From NCBI GenBank assembly GCA_049513815.1, contig JBEKVR010000008.1, positions 1-55,690 on the forward strand: 55,690 nucleotides of DNA. Direction: 5' to 3'. Each line of letters begins with the position of its first letter. Within the stretch, counting starts at the first letter, position 1. Below are positions 9,217-17,809 of the stretch, in pieces. The DNA comes from Roseiarcus sp049513815 (lineage in GTDB: Bacteria; Pseudomonadota; Alphaproteobacteria; Rhizobiales; Beijerinckiaceae). The notes beneath the pieces were generated by a model. The model saw nothing but the letters and a program-made list of their open reading frames with translations, ran no database searches and was not told the origin of the DNA. The position numbers were made by a program, and so were the translations under genes.

Positions 9217-10293
9217 TCAAGCCGTCCAGGCCGGAGCCGGCGCGGCCTGCTTCGTTTCTATCGCGCGCGCCGAGTCGATGACGGCGAGCGCAGCGCGCAA
9301 AGCTTCGGTGACGCCGCGATGAGCGACGGCGGAGAGTTCGAGCGGCGGAGCGCGGCGCGCGCCGGCGGCGAGCGACGGGCCGTAGCTCCGCATGGCGCGC
9401 TTCAGCCGCTCGCGCTGAACTTTGAGCGTCTCCTCGTCGACCGCGTCGATCTTCGATAGCGCGACGATCTCCGGCTTTTCGGCAAGGCCGCCGCCATAGG
9501 CGGCGAGTTCGCCGCGGATGACGCGATAGGCGGCGCCGGCGTGTTCGCCCGATGCGTCGACGAGGTGGATCAGCGCCCGGCAGCGCTCGACATGGCCGAG
9601 AAAGCGGTCGCCGAGGCCGAGGCCTTCGTGGGCGCCCTCGATCATGCCGGGGATGTCGGCGAGGACGAAGTCGCGCCCGTCGATCCTGACCACGCCGAGA
9701 TTGGGGTGGATGGTGGTGAAGGGATAGTCGGCGATTTTCGGCCGCGCCGCCGAGACCGCGGCGAGGAACGTCGACTTGCCGCCGTTGGGCAGGCCGATAA
9801 GCCCCGCGTCGGCGATCAGTTTCAGCCGCAGGACGATCGTGCGCTCGACGCCGGGCTGGCCGGGGTTGGCGCGGCGCGGCGCCTGATTGGTCGCAGTGGT
9901 GAAATGGGCGTTGCCGAAGCCGCCGTTGCCGCCTTTGGCGATGACGACCCGCTCGCCAGGCGTTTTGAGGTCGGCGAGCGGCCTCTCCAGGTCTTCTTCG
10001 TCGTAGACCTGCGTGCCCTCCGGCACCCGCAAGATCGCGTCGGCGCCGCGGCCGCCGGCGCGGTTCTTGCCCATGCCGTGCACGCCGGTCTTGGCCTTGA
10101 AGTGCTGCTGGTAGCGGAAGTCGATCAGCGTGTTGAGGCCGCTCGTGCATTCGACGACGACGTCGCCGCCGCGGCCGCCGTCGCCGCCGTCGGGCCCGCC
10201 GAACTCGATGAACTTCTCGCGGCGGAACGACACGCAGCCGGCCCCGCCGTCGCCGGAGCGTACGTAGACGCGGGCTTGATCAAGGAACTTCAT
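9217..10293 (-). CDS. obgE: GTPase Obg/CgtA
   Basis: 358 residues with the glycine-rich Obg fold at the N terminus (MKFLDQARVYVRSGDGGAGC, GGDGGRGGDVV), a G domain with P-loop GLPNGGKS, G3 DIPG, the G2 region TTIHPNLG and G4 LSKID. It is the essential ribosome-associated GTPase involved in 50S maturation. The gene overlaps the end of the acetyltransferase gene by 14 bases and lies downstream of rplU-rpmA, the classic bacterial order with a GNAT gene inserted. The C terminus stops shortly after the G domain, as in other alphaproteobacterial Obg proteins. Confidence 0.97.
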   Translation of the reverse strand: MKFLDQARVYVRSGDGGAGCVSFRREKFIEFGGPDGGDGGRGGDVVVECTSGLNTLIDFRYQQHFKAKTGVHGMGKNRAGGRGADAILRVPEGTQVYDEEDLERPLADLKTPGERVVIAKGGNGGFGNAHFTTATNQAPRRANPGQPGVERTIVLRLKLIADAGLIGLPNGGKSTFLAAVSAARPKIADYPFTTIHPNLGVVRIDGRDFVLADIPGMIEGAHEGLGLGDRFLGHVERCRALIHLVDASGEHAGAAYRVIRGELAAYGGGLAEKPEIVALSKIDAVDEETLKVQRERLKRAMRSYGPSLAAGARRAPPLELSAVAHRGVTEALRAALAVIDSARAIETKQAAPAPAWTA

Positions 10294-10897
10294 GGAGATC
10301 CGTCACGGTCGGGCGCGCGACAAGGCCGCCGCGGCGCGCGCTCCAGGCGGCGCGCGACAACGCGAAGCGGTCGCAGGGGACGAGCCCGCCGCGCGCCGGC
10401 GCGCCCTCGAGCCCCGAACCGACGAAGGCGAAGCCTGCCTTCTCCAGCACGCGGCGCGAAGCGGGATTGTCGACGTGGCTGCTGGCGACGACCTCGACCG
10501 CGTCGGTCAGGCTGAAGCCGGAATCGATGATCGCTTCGACCGCCTCGCTCGCCAGACCCTTGCCCCAGGCCTCCGGCGCCAGGGCGTAGCCGAGCGTGAG
10601 GCGCCCCTGGGCGCGACCCTCGAGGCTGACCGCGCCGAGCACTTCGCGCATGTCGCGCAGCGGCGTCAGCACCAGGGTCATGTCGCGGCCAGTCGCGTTG
10701 CCTTCGCGCGCGGCGAAGATGAAGCGCTCGGCCGAGCCCGCGGGATAAGGATGGGGAATGCGGGCGGTGTGTTGCGCCACTTCCCAACGGCTGCAATAGC
10801 GCTCGATCGCGGCCGCGTCGGCGGCGCGCGGCCAGCGCAGCCAGAGCCGCGCGGTCTCCAAGCGGAAGACATCGTCTCGGGCAAGATCGGGGAACAT
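10280..10897 (-). CDS. GNAT family N-acetyltransferase (RimJ/RimL-like)
   Basis: 205 residues from the ATG at 10897, which has CCGGAG seven bases upstream; a longer frame exists but lacks this site. The N terminus LETARLWLRWPRAADAAAIERYCS is typical of RimJ/RimL-like GNAT proteins, and the acetyl-CoA binding segment appears as LGYALAPEAWGKGLASEAVEAII. The later AFVGSG closes the fold. The acceptor is not known. It sits between rpmA and obgE in the ribosomal-protein operon and overlaps obgE, an arrangement I recall from other Hyphomicrobiales. Confidence 0.9.
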   Translation of the reverse strand: MFPDLARDDVFRLETARLWLRWPRAADAAAIERYCSRWEVAQHTARIPHPYPAGSAERFIFAAREGNATGRDMTLVLTPLRDMREVLGAVSLEGRAQGRLTLGYALAPEAWGKGLASEAVEAIIDSGFSLTDAVEVVASSHVDNPASRRVLEKAGFAFVGSGLEGAPARGGLVPCDRFALSRAAWSARRGGLVARPTVTDLHEVP

Positions 10898-11102
10898 TTC
10901 CACTCCGGACCAGCGAGGGGCTCGCCGCGGCGGGCCCCGAAACGACGAAGGGAACGCGGCGATCCGCATCCCCTTCATAAGCGCTCGGCTTACCGGACTT
11001 GCTGGAAGGGCGCCTTTCTGGGCCTTCCTATCTCGGGGGCGTCTCGAGATCGTCCGCGGGGGCTTTTCGCCACAGCGGGGGATCTCGTCTGACCCCCGCC
11101 GT

Positions 11103-11369
11103 TTACTCGGCCGCTTTTTGCGCGACCACCGTTACGTATTGACGACCTTTTTCTTTACACTCGAAGGTCACAGCGCCGGTGATGGTGGCGAAAAGCGTGT
11201 GGTCCGTGCCCATGCCGACGTTGCGGCCGGCGTGGAACTTCGTGCCGCGTTGGCGCACAATAATCATGCCCGGAGCGACCTGCTCGCCGCCGAACTTCTT
11301 CACGCCCAGACGGCGACCGTCCGAATCGCGGCCGTTGCGCGACGAACCGCCTGCTTTCTTGTGAGCCAT
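11103..11369 (-). CDS. rpmA: 50S ribosomal protein L27
   Basis: 88 residues beginning MAHKKAGGSSRNGRDSDGRR, the canonical L27 start. A five-residue extension from an upstream start is not supported by the family. The remaining sequence (LGVKKFGGEQVAPGMIIVRQRGTKFHAGRNVGMGTDHTLFA, given here only as a position range 21-60) follows the universal L27 pattern. L27 reaches into the peptidyl-transferase centre with its N-terminal tail. It lies 103 bases downstream of rplU in the same operon. Confidence 0.98.
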   Translation of the reverse strand: MAHKKAGGSSRNGRDSDGRRLGVKKFGGEQVAPGMIIVRQRGTKFHAGRNVGMGTDHTLFATITGAVTFECKEKGRQYVTVVAQKAAE

Positions 11370-11472
11370 ATTGATCCGCTCCAAAACCGACGCGGCGCGC
11401 GCAGCGCTAGCCGGCCGGGTGTATAATGCAATTGCGGCGCCGAGGAAAGCCTCAGCGCGCGGGTTTTTCGCT

Positions 11473-11811
11473 TCAGGCGGCCGGCGCGGCCTTGGCCCCG
11501 GCAGGCACGATCTGCGTGATCTTGACGATCGTCAGATCCTGCTTGTGGCCGCGCTTGCGGCGCGAATTCTTGCGGCGGCGCTTCTTGAAGGCGATGACCT
11601 TCGGGCCGCGCGCCTGATTGACGATTTCGCCCAGCACGCGGGCGCCGGCGACATTGGGCGAGCCCACGTGGTTGGCCTCGCCATCGAACAACGCCAGGAC
11701 GTCGTCAAAGATGACGGTCGACCCGGCTTCGCCCTGGAGCGACATGACCGTGATCGTATTGTCGGCGGCGACCTTGTACTGTTTGCCGCCGCTGCGAATG
11801 ACTGCGAACAT
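11473..11811 (-). CDS. rplU: 50S ribosomal protein L21
   Basis: 112 residues starting MFAVIRSGGKQYKV, with GGGAAG upstream of the ATG at 11811. An upstream in-frame start would add MNTGSKT, but the family starts at MFAV. The conserved centre GEIVNQARGPKVIAFKKRRR and the NSRRKRGHKQ segment identify L21. A short Ala/Pro-rich tail (VPAGAKAAPAA) extends beyond the bacterial core. First gene of the rplU-rpmA-GNAT-obgE operon. Confidence 0.98.
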   Translation of the reverse strand: MFAVIRSGGKQYKVAADNTITVMSLQGEAGSTVIFDDVLALFDGEANHVGSPNVAGARVLGEIVNQARGPKVIAFKKRRRKNSRRKRGHKQDLTIVKITQIVPAGAKAAPAA

Positions 11812-11921
11812 CGTTTTGCTTCCCGTGTTCATCCCGGCTCTGCACGGAAGCTCCGTACGGCCGGCTTCTTTGCAGCTTGCAACCTGCTGGTTTTAAGCGC
11901 CCGGCCCCGCCACGCTGACGC

Positions 11922-11955
11922 AGCAAAGCAAAAGCGCGGCCTCAAGAAGCCGCGC
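11922..11955 (-). terminator. Rho-independent terminator of the secreted-protein gene
   Basis: Read on the minus strand, a 7-bp perfect stem GCGCGGC/GCCGCGC with an 8-base loop is followed directly by TTTTGCTTTGCT. It lies 69 bases after the stop of the minus-strand gene at 12024-12431 and about 110 bases before rplU, so it insulates rplU from upstream transcription or acts as an attenuator in the rplU leader. Confidence 0.65.
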
Positions 11956-12023
11956 GCGAGCGCCGATCCTATAGTCGCCGCCGCCGGCGGAGTCAATCGA
12001 ATCGGCGCTCGCGCGGGCGCCGA

Positions 12024-12431
12024 TCAGTCGCCGTAGACGACCAGCGGCAATTGTCCGTGCTGCGGCGCCCTGCGGCCGATCTCGATCAGCTTCGGTCCGT
12101 CGGTCCAGGCCGGCGGCGCTCCGGCCGCCGGCGCGAACGTCACATTGACGAACACGGGCGCGGAAACAACGAACGGCGACGGCGCGGGCTCAGGGCCGGG
12201 TTCGACCGCTTCGCCGACGCCGCCGCCGACTGCGCCGACGAACTCTTGGCGATGATGATGGCGCCAGAAGTCGTGATCGCCGTCCCCGCGGCGCCAGAAG
12301 GCGTGGCGCTCGCCGCCGGCGCCGTGCAGGACGACAGGCGGCGCGAACGGACGAACGAGCGGCGGCGCAGCCGTTGCGGCGACGGGCGCGGCGGCCAGGG
12401 CCAGGATCGTGACGGCCTGCAAAACTCTCAT
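12024..12431 (-). CDS. Secreted His-rich hypothetical protein
   Basis: 135 residues from the ATG at 12431, preceded by GGGGAGAAG. The N terminus is a signal peptide (MRVLQAVTILALAAAPVAATAA). The mature part has a His/Trp/Arg-rich patch (FWRRGDGDHDFWRHHHRQEF) at about residues 46-65, a Pro-rich linker and a C-terminal segment GPKLIEIGRRAPQHGQLPLVVYGD that looks structured. I do not recognise a named family. A metal-binding role for the His patch is conceivable but not shown. The gene is followed by a clear terminator and is divergent from the TetR operon. Confidence 0.65.
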   Translation of the reverse strand: MRVLQAVTILALAAAPVAATAAPPLVRPFAPPVVLHGAGGERHAFWRRGDGDHDFWRHHHRQEFVGAVGGGVGEAVEPGPEPAPSPFVVSAPVFVNVTFAPAAGAPPAWTDGPKLIEIGRRAPQHGQLPLVVYGD

Positions 12432-12512
12432 CAACGCTTCTCCCCGCGGCCGGCCTCCTTGGCGGGGAGGTTAAGCCTTTCTTAACGCCCGGAGAAGTCG
12501 TCGTGCGCCGTC

Positions 12513-12541
12513 TTGACAGACGAATGTCGTGTGACGATAAT
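12513..12541 (+). promoter_or_regulatory. Near-consensus sigma-70 promoter of the TetR-RND operon
   Basis: TTGACA (12513-12518) is separated by exactly 17 bases from GATAAT (12536-12541), which differs from the -10 consensus at one base. Transcription should start near 12548. This rules out translation starts at 12503 or 12524, which would lie in the promoter, and supports 12575 as the TetR start. The repressor probably binds in or just after this promoter. Confidence 0.8.
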
Positions 12542-12574
12542 TGCAAACCGTCAGTCGTCAAAAGACAGCTCGTC

Positions 12575-13207
12575 ATGACCGCCGCCGCCCGCCGCTCGCC
12601 TGCAGACGTCCGCAAGGATATCGTCACGGCCGCGTGGGGCCTGTTCCGCCAGCTTGGCGTTCACACAACCATCGCCGACGTCGCCGAACGGCTCGGCATG
12701 TCGAGCGCCAACATCTATCGCTTCTTTCCCTCCAAGCAGGCCCTGACTGACGCGGTCTGCGCCAGTCAGCTCGCCGCCGTGACCGAGGCCGCCCGCGCCG
12801 CGGCGACACGGCCGGGCCGGGCCAGCGAACGCGCCCGGGCGATGATCCTCACCCTGCACGTTGCGATGCGCGAGCAGATGCTCCACGAGGCCCGGGTGCA
12901 CGAAATCGTCAACGTGGCGCTCAACGAGAGATGGCCGGCGATCGACGCCTTTGTCGCCAACTGCGCCGAGATGCTCGCCGCTGTCATCGCCGATGGCCAA
13001 GCGCGCGGGGAATTCGGGCCGGGCGATCCGACGACGCTCGCTTCTCACACGCTGTTCGCCTGCGTGGCGGTCTATCACCCGACGCTGATCGCTCAGCGCA
13101 CAGACATCGATCCGGCGCCGGAAGACGCCGTCGATTTTGTCCTGCGCGCGCTCGCCGCCTCGGGCGAGCGACGGAGCGAACACCCTAGCCGCATGAGGTC
13201 GAAATGA
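12575..13207 (+). CDS. TetR/AcrR family transcriptional regulator
   Basis: 210 residues. The N-terminal helix-turn-helix domain (VRKDIVTAAWGLFRQLGVHTTIADVAERLGMSSANIYRFFPSKQAL, residues about 12-57) is typical TetR. The remaining all-helical part is the variable ligand and dimer domain. The start was set downstream of the promoter at 12513-12541. Its stop overlaps the ATG of the RND adaptor gene (ATGA), so it is the first gene of the operon and most likely an autorepressor that controls efflux. The inducing compound is unknown. Confidence 0.92.
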   Translation: MTAAARRSPADVRKDIVTAAWGLFRQLGVHTTIADVAERLGMSSANIYRFFPSKQALTDAVCASQLAAVTEAARAAATRPGRASERARAMILTLHVAMREQMLHEARVHEIVNVALNERWPAIDAFVANCAEMLAAVIADGQARGEFGPGDPTTLASHTLFACVAVYHPTLIAQRTDIDPAPEDAVDFVLRALAASGERRSEHPSRMRSK

Positions 13208-14277
13208 GTCGCCGTTTGATTTGGATCGGCCTCGCTTCAGCGTTGACGCTTGCCGGTTGCGGACAACGGCCGTCGCCGCCGCCCGACGTTCGGCCGGTCA
13301 GGACCGTCACGGTCGAGCGCCGCGCGGTGGCCGACACGCAGAAGCTCAGCGGCGTGATTCGCGCCCAGGATGAGGTCAATCTGGCCTTCCGCCTCGACGG
13401 ACGGATGATCGAGCGCAAGGTCCAAGTCGGCGACAAGGTGACGCCGGGACAGAAGATCGCCAGCCTCGATCCGCAGAACCAACAGAATGCCCTGCGCTCC
13501 GCCGAGGCCGCCCTCTCGGCCGCGCAGGGGCAGCTTACCCAGGCGCGCAACGCCTTCGACCGCCAGCAAACGTTGCTCGGCCAAGGGTTCACCACGCGCG
13601 CGCTCTATGACCAGGCGCAGCAGGCGTTGCAGAGCGCGCAGGCGCAGGTCGATTCGACCCAGGCCCAGCTCAATTCGGCGCGAGACCAGCTCGGCTACAC
13701 GTCGCTGCGCGCCGACGCCGGCGGCGTGGTCACCGCCACCGGGGCGGAGCCTGGCGAAGTCGTTCATGCTGGCCAGATGATCGCCAAGATCGCGCGCCAG
13801 GGCGGGCGCGACGCGGTGTTCGACGTGCCCCAACTCGCCTTCCGCATCGCCCCCGACGATCCGCAGGTGCGGGTTACGCTGACCGACGATCCGTCGGTGA
13901 CGGCGATCGGGCGAGTGAGAGAAGTGTCGCCCGAGGCCGACCCGGCGACCCACACTTATTCGGTCAAGATCGGCCTCATCGATCCGCCGCCGGCGATGCG
14001 GCTCGGCGCGACGGTGACCGGCGCGCTCGAGCTGGCGCCGGCCAAGCAGATCGAGCTCCCCGCCAGCGCCCTCACCGAAACGGCGGGCAAGCCGGCGGTG
14101 TGGATCGTCGATCCCGTCGGGCTGACCGTGTCCCTGCGGGCGATCGAGGTCGCGCGCGACGATCCGGCGAGCGTCGTCGTCGCCGGCGGCTTGCAGCCGG
14201 GCGAGATCGTGGTCACCGCCGGCGTCCAGTCGCTGCATCCCGGCCAGAAAGTTCGGTTGCTCGGCGGCGCGTCATGA
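13204..14277 (+). CDS. RND efflux periplasmic adaptor (membrane fusion) lipoprotein
   Basis: 357 residues. A lipoprotein signal with lipobox LAGC (MSRRLIWIGLASALTLAGC) predicts anchoring to the inner membrane. The HlyD/AcrA architecture is visible: a lipoyl-like part (AFRLDGRMIERKVQVGDKVTPGQKIASLD), a helical hairpin rich in Gln/Ala (about residues 95-165), the returning YTSLRADAGGVVTATGAEPGEVVHAGQ, and beta-barrel and membrane-proximal domains. It bridges the RND pump to an outer-membrane channel. It overlaps both neighbours by four bases. No outer membrane factor gene is present. Confidence 0.93.
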   Translation: MSRRLIWIGLASALTLAGCGQRPSPPPDVRPVRTVTVERRAVADTQKLSGVIRAQDEVNLAFRLDGRMIERKVQVGDKVTPGQKIASLDPQNQQNALRSAEAALSAAQGQLTQARNAFDRQQTLLGQGFTTRALYDQAQQALQSAQAQVDSTQAQLNSARDQLGYTSLRADAGGVVTATGAEPGEVVHAGQMIAKIARQGGRDAVFDVPQLAFRIAPDDPQVRVTLTDDPSVTAIGRVREVSPEADPATHTYSVKIGLIDPPPAMRLGATVTGALELAPAKQIELPASALTETAGKPAVWIVDPVGLTVSLRAIEVARDDPASVVVAGGLQPGEIVVTAGVQSLHPGQKVRLLGGAS

Positions 14278-17200
14278 CCGACCTCAACCTTTCGCGCTGG
14301 GCGCTCAATCATCGCTCGCTGGTCGTCTATTTCATGCTGGCGCTGACGGCGGCGGGCGCCATGTCCTATCTGCGACTTGGCCGCAGCGAAGACCCCTCGT
14401 TCACCGTCAAGACGATGGTCATCCAGGCGCGCTGGCCCGGCGCCACCACCGACGACATGATCAAGCAGGTGACCGAGCGCATCGAACGCAAAGCGCAGGA
14501 GACGCCCGACCTCGACTATGTCACCAGCTACACCAAGCCCGGCGAGTCGACGGTGTTCGTCAATCTCAAGGACTCGACGCCGCCGCGCGCTGTTCCCGAC
14601 GACTGGTACCAGGTGCGCAAGAAGATCGGCGACATCCGCGCCGACCTGCCACAAGGCGTCGAGGGGCCGGGCTTCGACGACGAGTTCGGCGACACCTACG
14701 GCATCGTCTACGCCTTCACCGCCGACGGCTTCAGCCAGCGCGAGTTGCGCGATTATGTCGAGGACGTGCGCTCGCGCCTGCTGCAGACGCCCGACGTCAG
14801 CAAGATCGACGTCGTCGGCGCGCAGGACGAGCGCGTCTACGTCGAATATTCGACCTCCAAGCTCGCCGCGCTCGGCGTCAGCCCGGCGGCGATGATCGAC
14901 GCGCTGCAGGCGCAGAACGCGGTGACGCCGGCTGGCGTGGTGCAGACCGGCGAGGAAGAGCTGCTGGTGCGCGTCTCCGGCGCCTTCCGCTCCGAGCGCG
15001 ACCTGCTCGCCGTCAATTTCGTCGCCAATGGCCGGCTGATCCGGCTCGGCGACATCGCCGACGTCAAGCGCGGCTACGCCGATCCGCCGCAGCCGATCTT
15101 CCGCGTCAACGGCCAGGGCGCGATCGCCCTCGCGATCGCCATGCGCGACGGCGGCGACATCGTCGCGCTCGGCAAGCATATCGACGAGTCGATGCAACGG
15201 ATCACCGCCGACCTGCCGATTGGCGTCGAGCCGATCCTGGTCGCCAACCAGGCGACGACGGTCAACGGCGCGATCGGCGACTTCATGGAGTCGTTGTGGG
15301 AGGCGATCGCCATCGTGCTGGCGGTGAGCTTCGTCAGCCTCGGGCTGCGCGCCGGCGCGGTGGTGGCGTTGTCGATTCCGCTGGTGTTGGCGATCGTCTT
15401 CGTGACAATGGAGGCGTGGGGCATCGACCTCCAGCGCGTCTCGCTCGGCGCGCTGATCATCGCCCTCGGCCTGCTGGTCGACGACGCGATGATCACCGTC
15501 GAATCGATGGTGACGCGGCTCGAGCGCGGCGACGACAAGCCGGCGGCGGCGAGCTACGCCTATTCCTCGACCGCCTTCCCGATGCTGACCGGCACGCTGG
15601 TGACCGTCGCCGGCTTCGTGCCGATCGGCTTCGCCCGCTCGATGGCCGGCGAATACACCTTCTCCCTGTTCGCAGTGGTGATGATCGCGCTGCTGACCTC
15701 GTGGGTGGTGGCGGTCGTCTTCTCGCCGCTGATCGGCGTCGCGCTGTTGAAGACCGCGAAGACGCCGCACGAGCACGGGCCGGGCTGGGCGATGCGGCTC
15801 TTCCGCGCGACCTTGCGGCGGCTCATGCGCTGGCGCTGGACGACGATCGCAGCGACGCTGGCCCTCTTCGCCCTCGCCGTGGTCGGGGCGCGCTTCGTGC
15901 CGCAGCAGTTCTTTCCCGCGTCGGACCGTCCCGAGCTGCTGGTCGACCTCAAGCTGCCGGAGAGCGCTTCGATCGCCGCCAGCAACGCCGCGGCGGCGAA
16001 GCTCGAACAAAAGCTTAAGGGCGACCCCGATGTCGACCATTGGAGCTTCTACGTCGGCCGCGGCGTAGTGAGGTTCTACCTGCCGCTCGATCCGCAACTG
16101 CCCAACGACTTCTTCGCCCAGGCGGTCGTCGTCGCCAAGGACGTGGCGGCGCGTGATCGCCTGAAGGCGCACATCGAAACGTTCCTGGCGAGTGAGCTGC
16201 CGCAGGCGGTCGCCCGCGTCGCGCCGCTCGAGCTCGGGCCGCCAGTCGGCTGGCCGCTGCAATACCGCGTCAGCGGCCCCGACCCGATGGCGGTGCGTGA
16301 GATCGCCTGGCGCGTCGCCGACACGATCGGCGCCGACCGGCGCGCCGAGAAGGTCAACTTCAACTGGATCGAGCCATCGCGCACCATGCGCGTCCGCGTC
16401 GACCAGGATGAGGCGCGGCTGCTCGGCGTCAGCTCGCAGCAGCTCGCCGAGACGCTCAACAGCGTCGTCGCCGGCGCGACGATCACCCAGATCCGCGACG
16501 ACATCTATCTCGTCAATGTCGTCGCGCGCTCGGCGGCCGACGAACGCGGTTCGCTGACGACGATCCGCAGCCTGCAGGTGCCGCTGCAGAACGGCAGGAG
16601 CGCGCCGCTGTCGCAGCTCGCCTCGTTCGAATACGGGCAAGAGCTGCCGCTGGTGTGGCGGCGCGACCGCGCGCCGACCTTGACCGTTCAGGCTGACGTC
16701 GTCGCCGGCGCGCTCCCCGACACCGTGGCGAAAGCGCTCGCGCCCAAAATCGACGTCCTCAACGCGACGCTCTCTCCAGGCTACAAGATCGAACTCGGCG
16801 GCAGCGTCGAGGAGAGCGACAAGTCGCAGGCCTCGGTCATCGCCGTCGCGCCGGCGATGCTGTTCCTCACCCTCACCATCCTGATGGTCCAGTTGCAGAG
16901 CTTTCAGCGGCTGTTCCTAGTGGTCAGCGTCGCGCCGCTCGGCCTGATCGGCGTGGTGGCGGCGCTGCTCCTGTCGGGCAAGCCGCTCGGCTTCGTCGCC
17001 ATTCTCGGCGTGCTGGCGCTGACCGGCATGATCGCGCGCAATTCGGTGATCCTGATCGACCAGATCGAACGCGAGAAGGCGCGCGGCCTCGATCCGTGGA
17101 ACGCGGTCGTCGAGGCGACCAGCCATCGCTTTCGGCCGATACTGCTCACCGCCGCCGCCGCCATCCTCGGCATGGCGCCGATCGCGCCGACGGTGTTCTG

Positions 17201-17318
17201 GGGACCAATGGCGTTCGCCATCATGGGCGGGCTGGCGGTGGCGACCGCGCTGACGCTGCTGTTCCTGCCGGCGCTCTACGTCGCGTGGTTCCGCGTCAAG
17301 GAGCCGGCGATGAGCTGA
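14274..17318 (+). CDS. RND efflux pump permease (AcrB/MexB-like superfamily)
   Basis: 1014 residues from the ATG at 14274, which overlaps the adaptor stop. Features are the N-terminal helix (SLVVYFMLALTAAGAMSYLRLGRSEDPSF), two periplasmic porter/docking loops and twelve expected helices. The proton-relay helix carries LGLLVDDAMITVESM; a second block (GMIARNSVILIDQIE) is the mirror region in the C half. The segment GRSEDPSFTVKTMVIQARWPGA resembles the VexF/'efflux RND transporter permease' subgroup rather than AcrB itself. It expels unknown hydrophobic compounds or metals using the proton gradient. Confidence 0.93.
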   Translation: MTDLNLSRWALNHRSLVVYFMLALTAAGAMSYLRLGRSEDPSFTVKTMVIQARWPGATTDDMIKQVTERIERKAQETPDLDYVTSYTKPGESTVFVNLKDSTPPRAVPDDWYQVRKKIGDIRADLPQGVEGPGFDDEFGDTYGIVYAFTADGFSQRELRDYVEDVRSRLLQTPDVSKIDVVGAQDERVYVEYSTSKLAALGVSPAAMIDALQAQNAVTPAGVVQTGEEELLVRVSGAFRSERDLLAVNFVANGRLIRLGDIADVKRGYADPPQPIFRVNGQGAIALAIAMRDGGDIVALGKHIDESMQRITADLPIGVEPILVANQATTVNGAIGDFMESLWEAIAIVLAVSFVSLGLRAGAVVALSIPLVLAIVFVTMEAWGIDLQRVSLGALIIALGLLVDDAMITVESMVTRLERGDDKPAAASYAYSSTAFPMLTGTLVTVAGFVPIGFARSMAGEYTFSLFAVVMIALLTSWVVAVVFSPLIGVALLKTAKTPHEHGPGWAMRLFRATLRRLMRWRWTTIAATLALFALAVVGARFVPQQFFPASDRPELLVDLKLPESASIAASNAAAAKLEQKLKGDPDVDHWSFYVGRGVVRFYLPLDPQLPNDFFAQAVVVAKDVAARDRLKAHIETFLASELPQAVARVAPLELGPPVGWPLQYRVSGPDPMAVREIAWRVADTIGADRRAEKVNFNWIEPSRTMRVRVDQDEARLLGVSSQQLAETLNSVVAGATITQIRDDIYLVNVVARSAADERGSLTTIRSLQVPLQNGRSAPLSQLASFEYGQELPLVWRRDRAPTLTVQADVVAGALPDTVAKALAPKIDVLNATLSPGYKIELGGSVEESDKSQASVIAVAPAMLFLTLTILMVQLQSFQRLFLVVSVAPLGLIGVVAALLLSGKPLGFVAILGVLALTGMIARNSVILIDQIEREKARGLDPWNAVVEATSHRFRPILLTAAAAILGMAPIAPTVFWGPMAFAIMGGLAVATALTLLFLPALYVAWFRVKEPAMS

Positions 17319-17321
17319 CCG

Positions 17322-17348
17322 ACGCGCCGGCGCGTTTGACCCCTTTTT
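17322..17348 (+). terminator. Probable terminator of the RND operon
   Basis: The perfect palindrome ACGCGCCGGCGCGT (17322-17335) sits four bases after the permease stop and is followed by TTT and, nine bases on, TTTTT (17344-17348). The T run is displaced from the stem, so termination may be imperfect. Confidence 0.45.
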
Positions 17349-17809
17349 CGCCGCCCCCGATGTTTGCGCTGCGGCTTCTGCCAGCCGCTTTGTCGGGCGG
17401 ACCTCGGAGGACGCACGAGCGCGCAGTTGCTGCGCCCTTCCCGCCCAAGCCGCCCCGGCCGGCGAAACGAACCAAAAGGAGCGATGCCGAGTGCGCCCTC
17501 GTCGCCTCCGTCGTGCTGGCGCTCGACGCGGCGCGCGTTGTGGGCCGAGGTCGCCCTGTTCGCCGGCATTCCCGTCGCCGCCGCTGCGATGGCGCGCGGT
17601 TATGGAATGTGAGCGCCGCGCTCGACATGGGAACGCCTGCACGGTGATTGACCTACAATCGTCCGCGCGCTCGGTTTCGTCGTCGTTGCGATCCGCGGGC
17701 GAATTGGCGCCTAAGCCGCTGAAAACGCCCGCGCTGTGAATCGGTTTGTCGCCGCGCTTCCCGCCGCCTACGGTGCCGGTCGGCAAGGCGCGAAGGCGAA
17801 GGACGGACG
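17349..17809. other. Long intergenic region before the chromate transporter
   Basis: About 460 bases with open frames on both strands that look like G+C-rich shadows: Arg/Pro-rich, no ribosome binding sites, no recognisable domains. I see no RNA gene or repeat. The chromate transporter promoter should lie near the right end. Confidence 0.4.
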
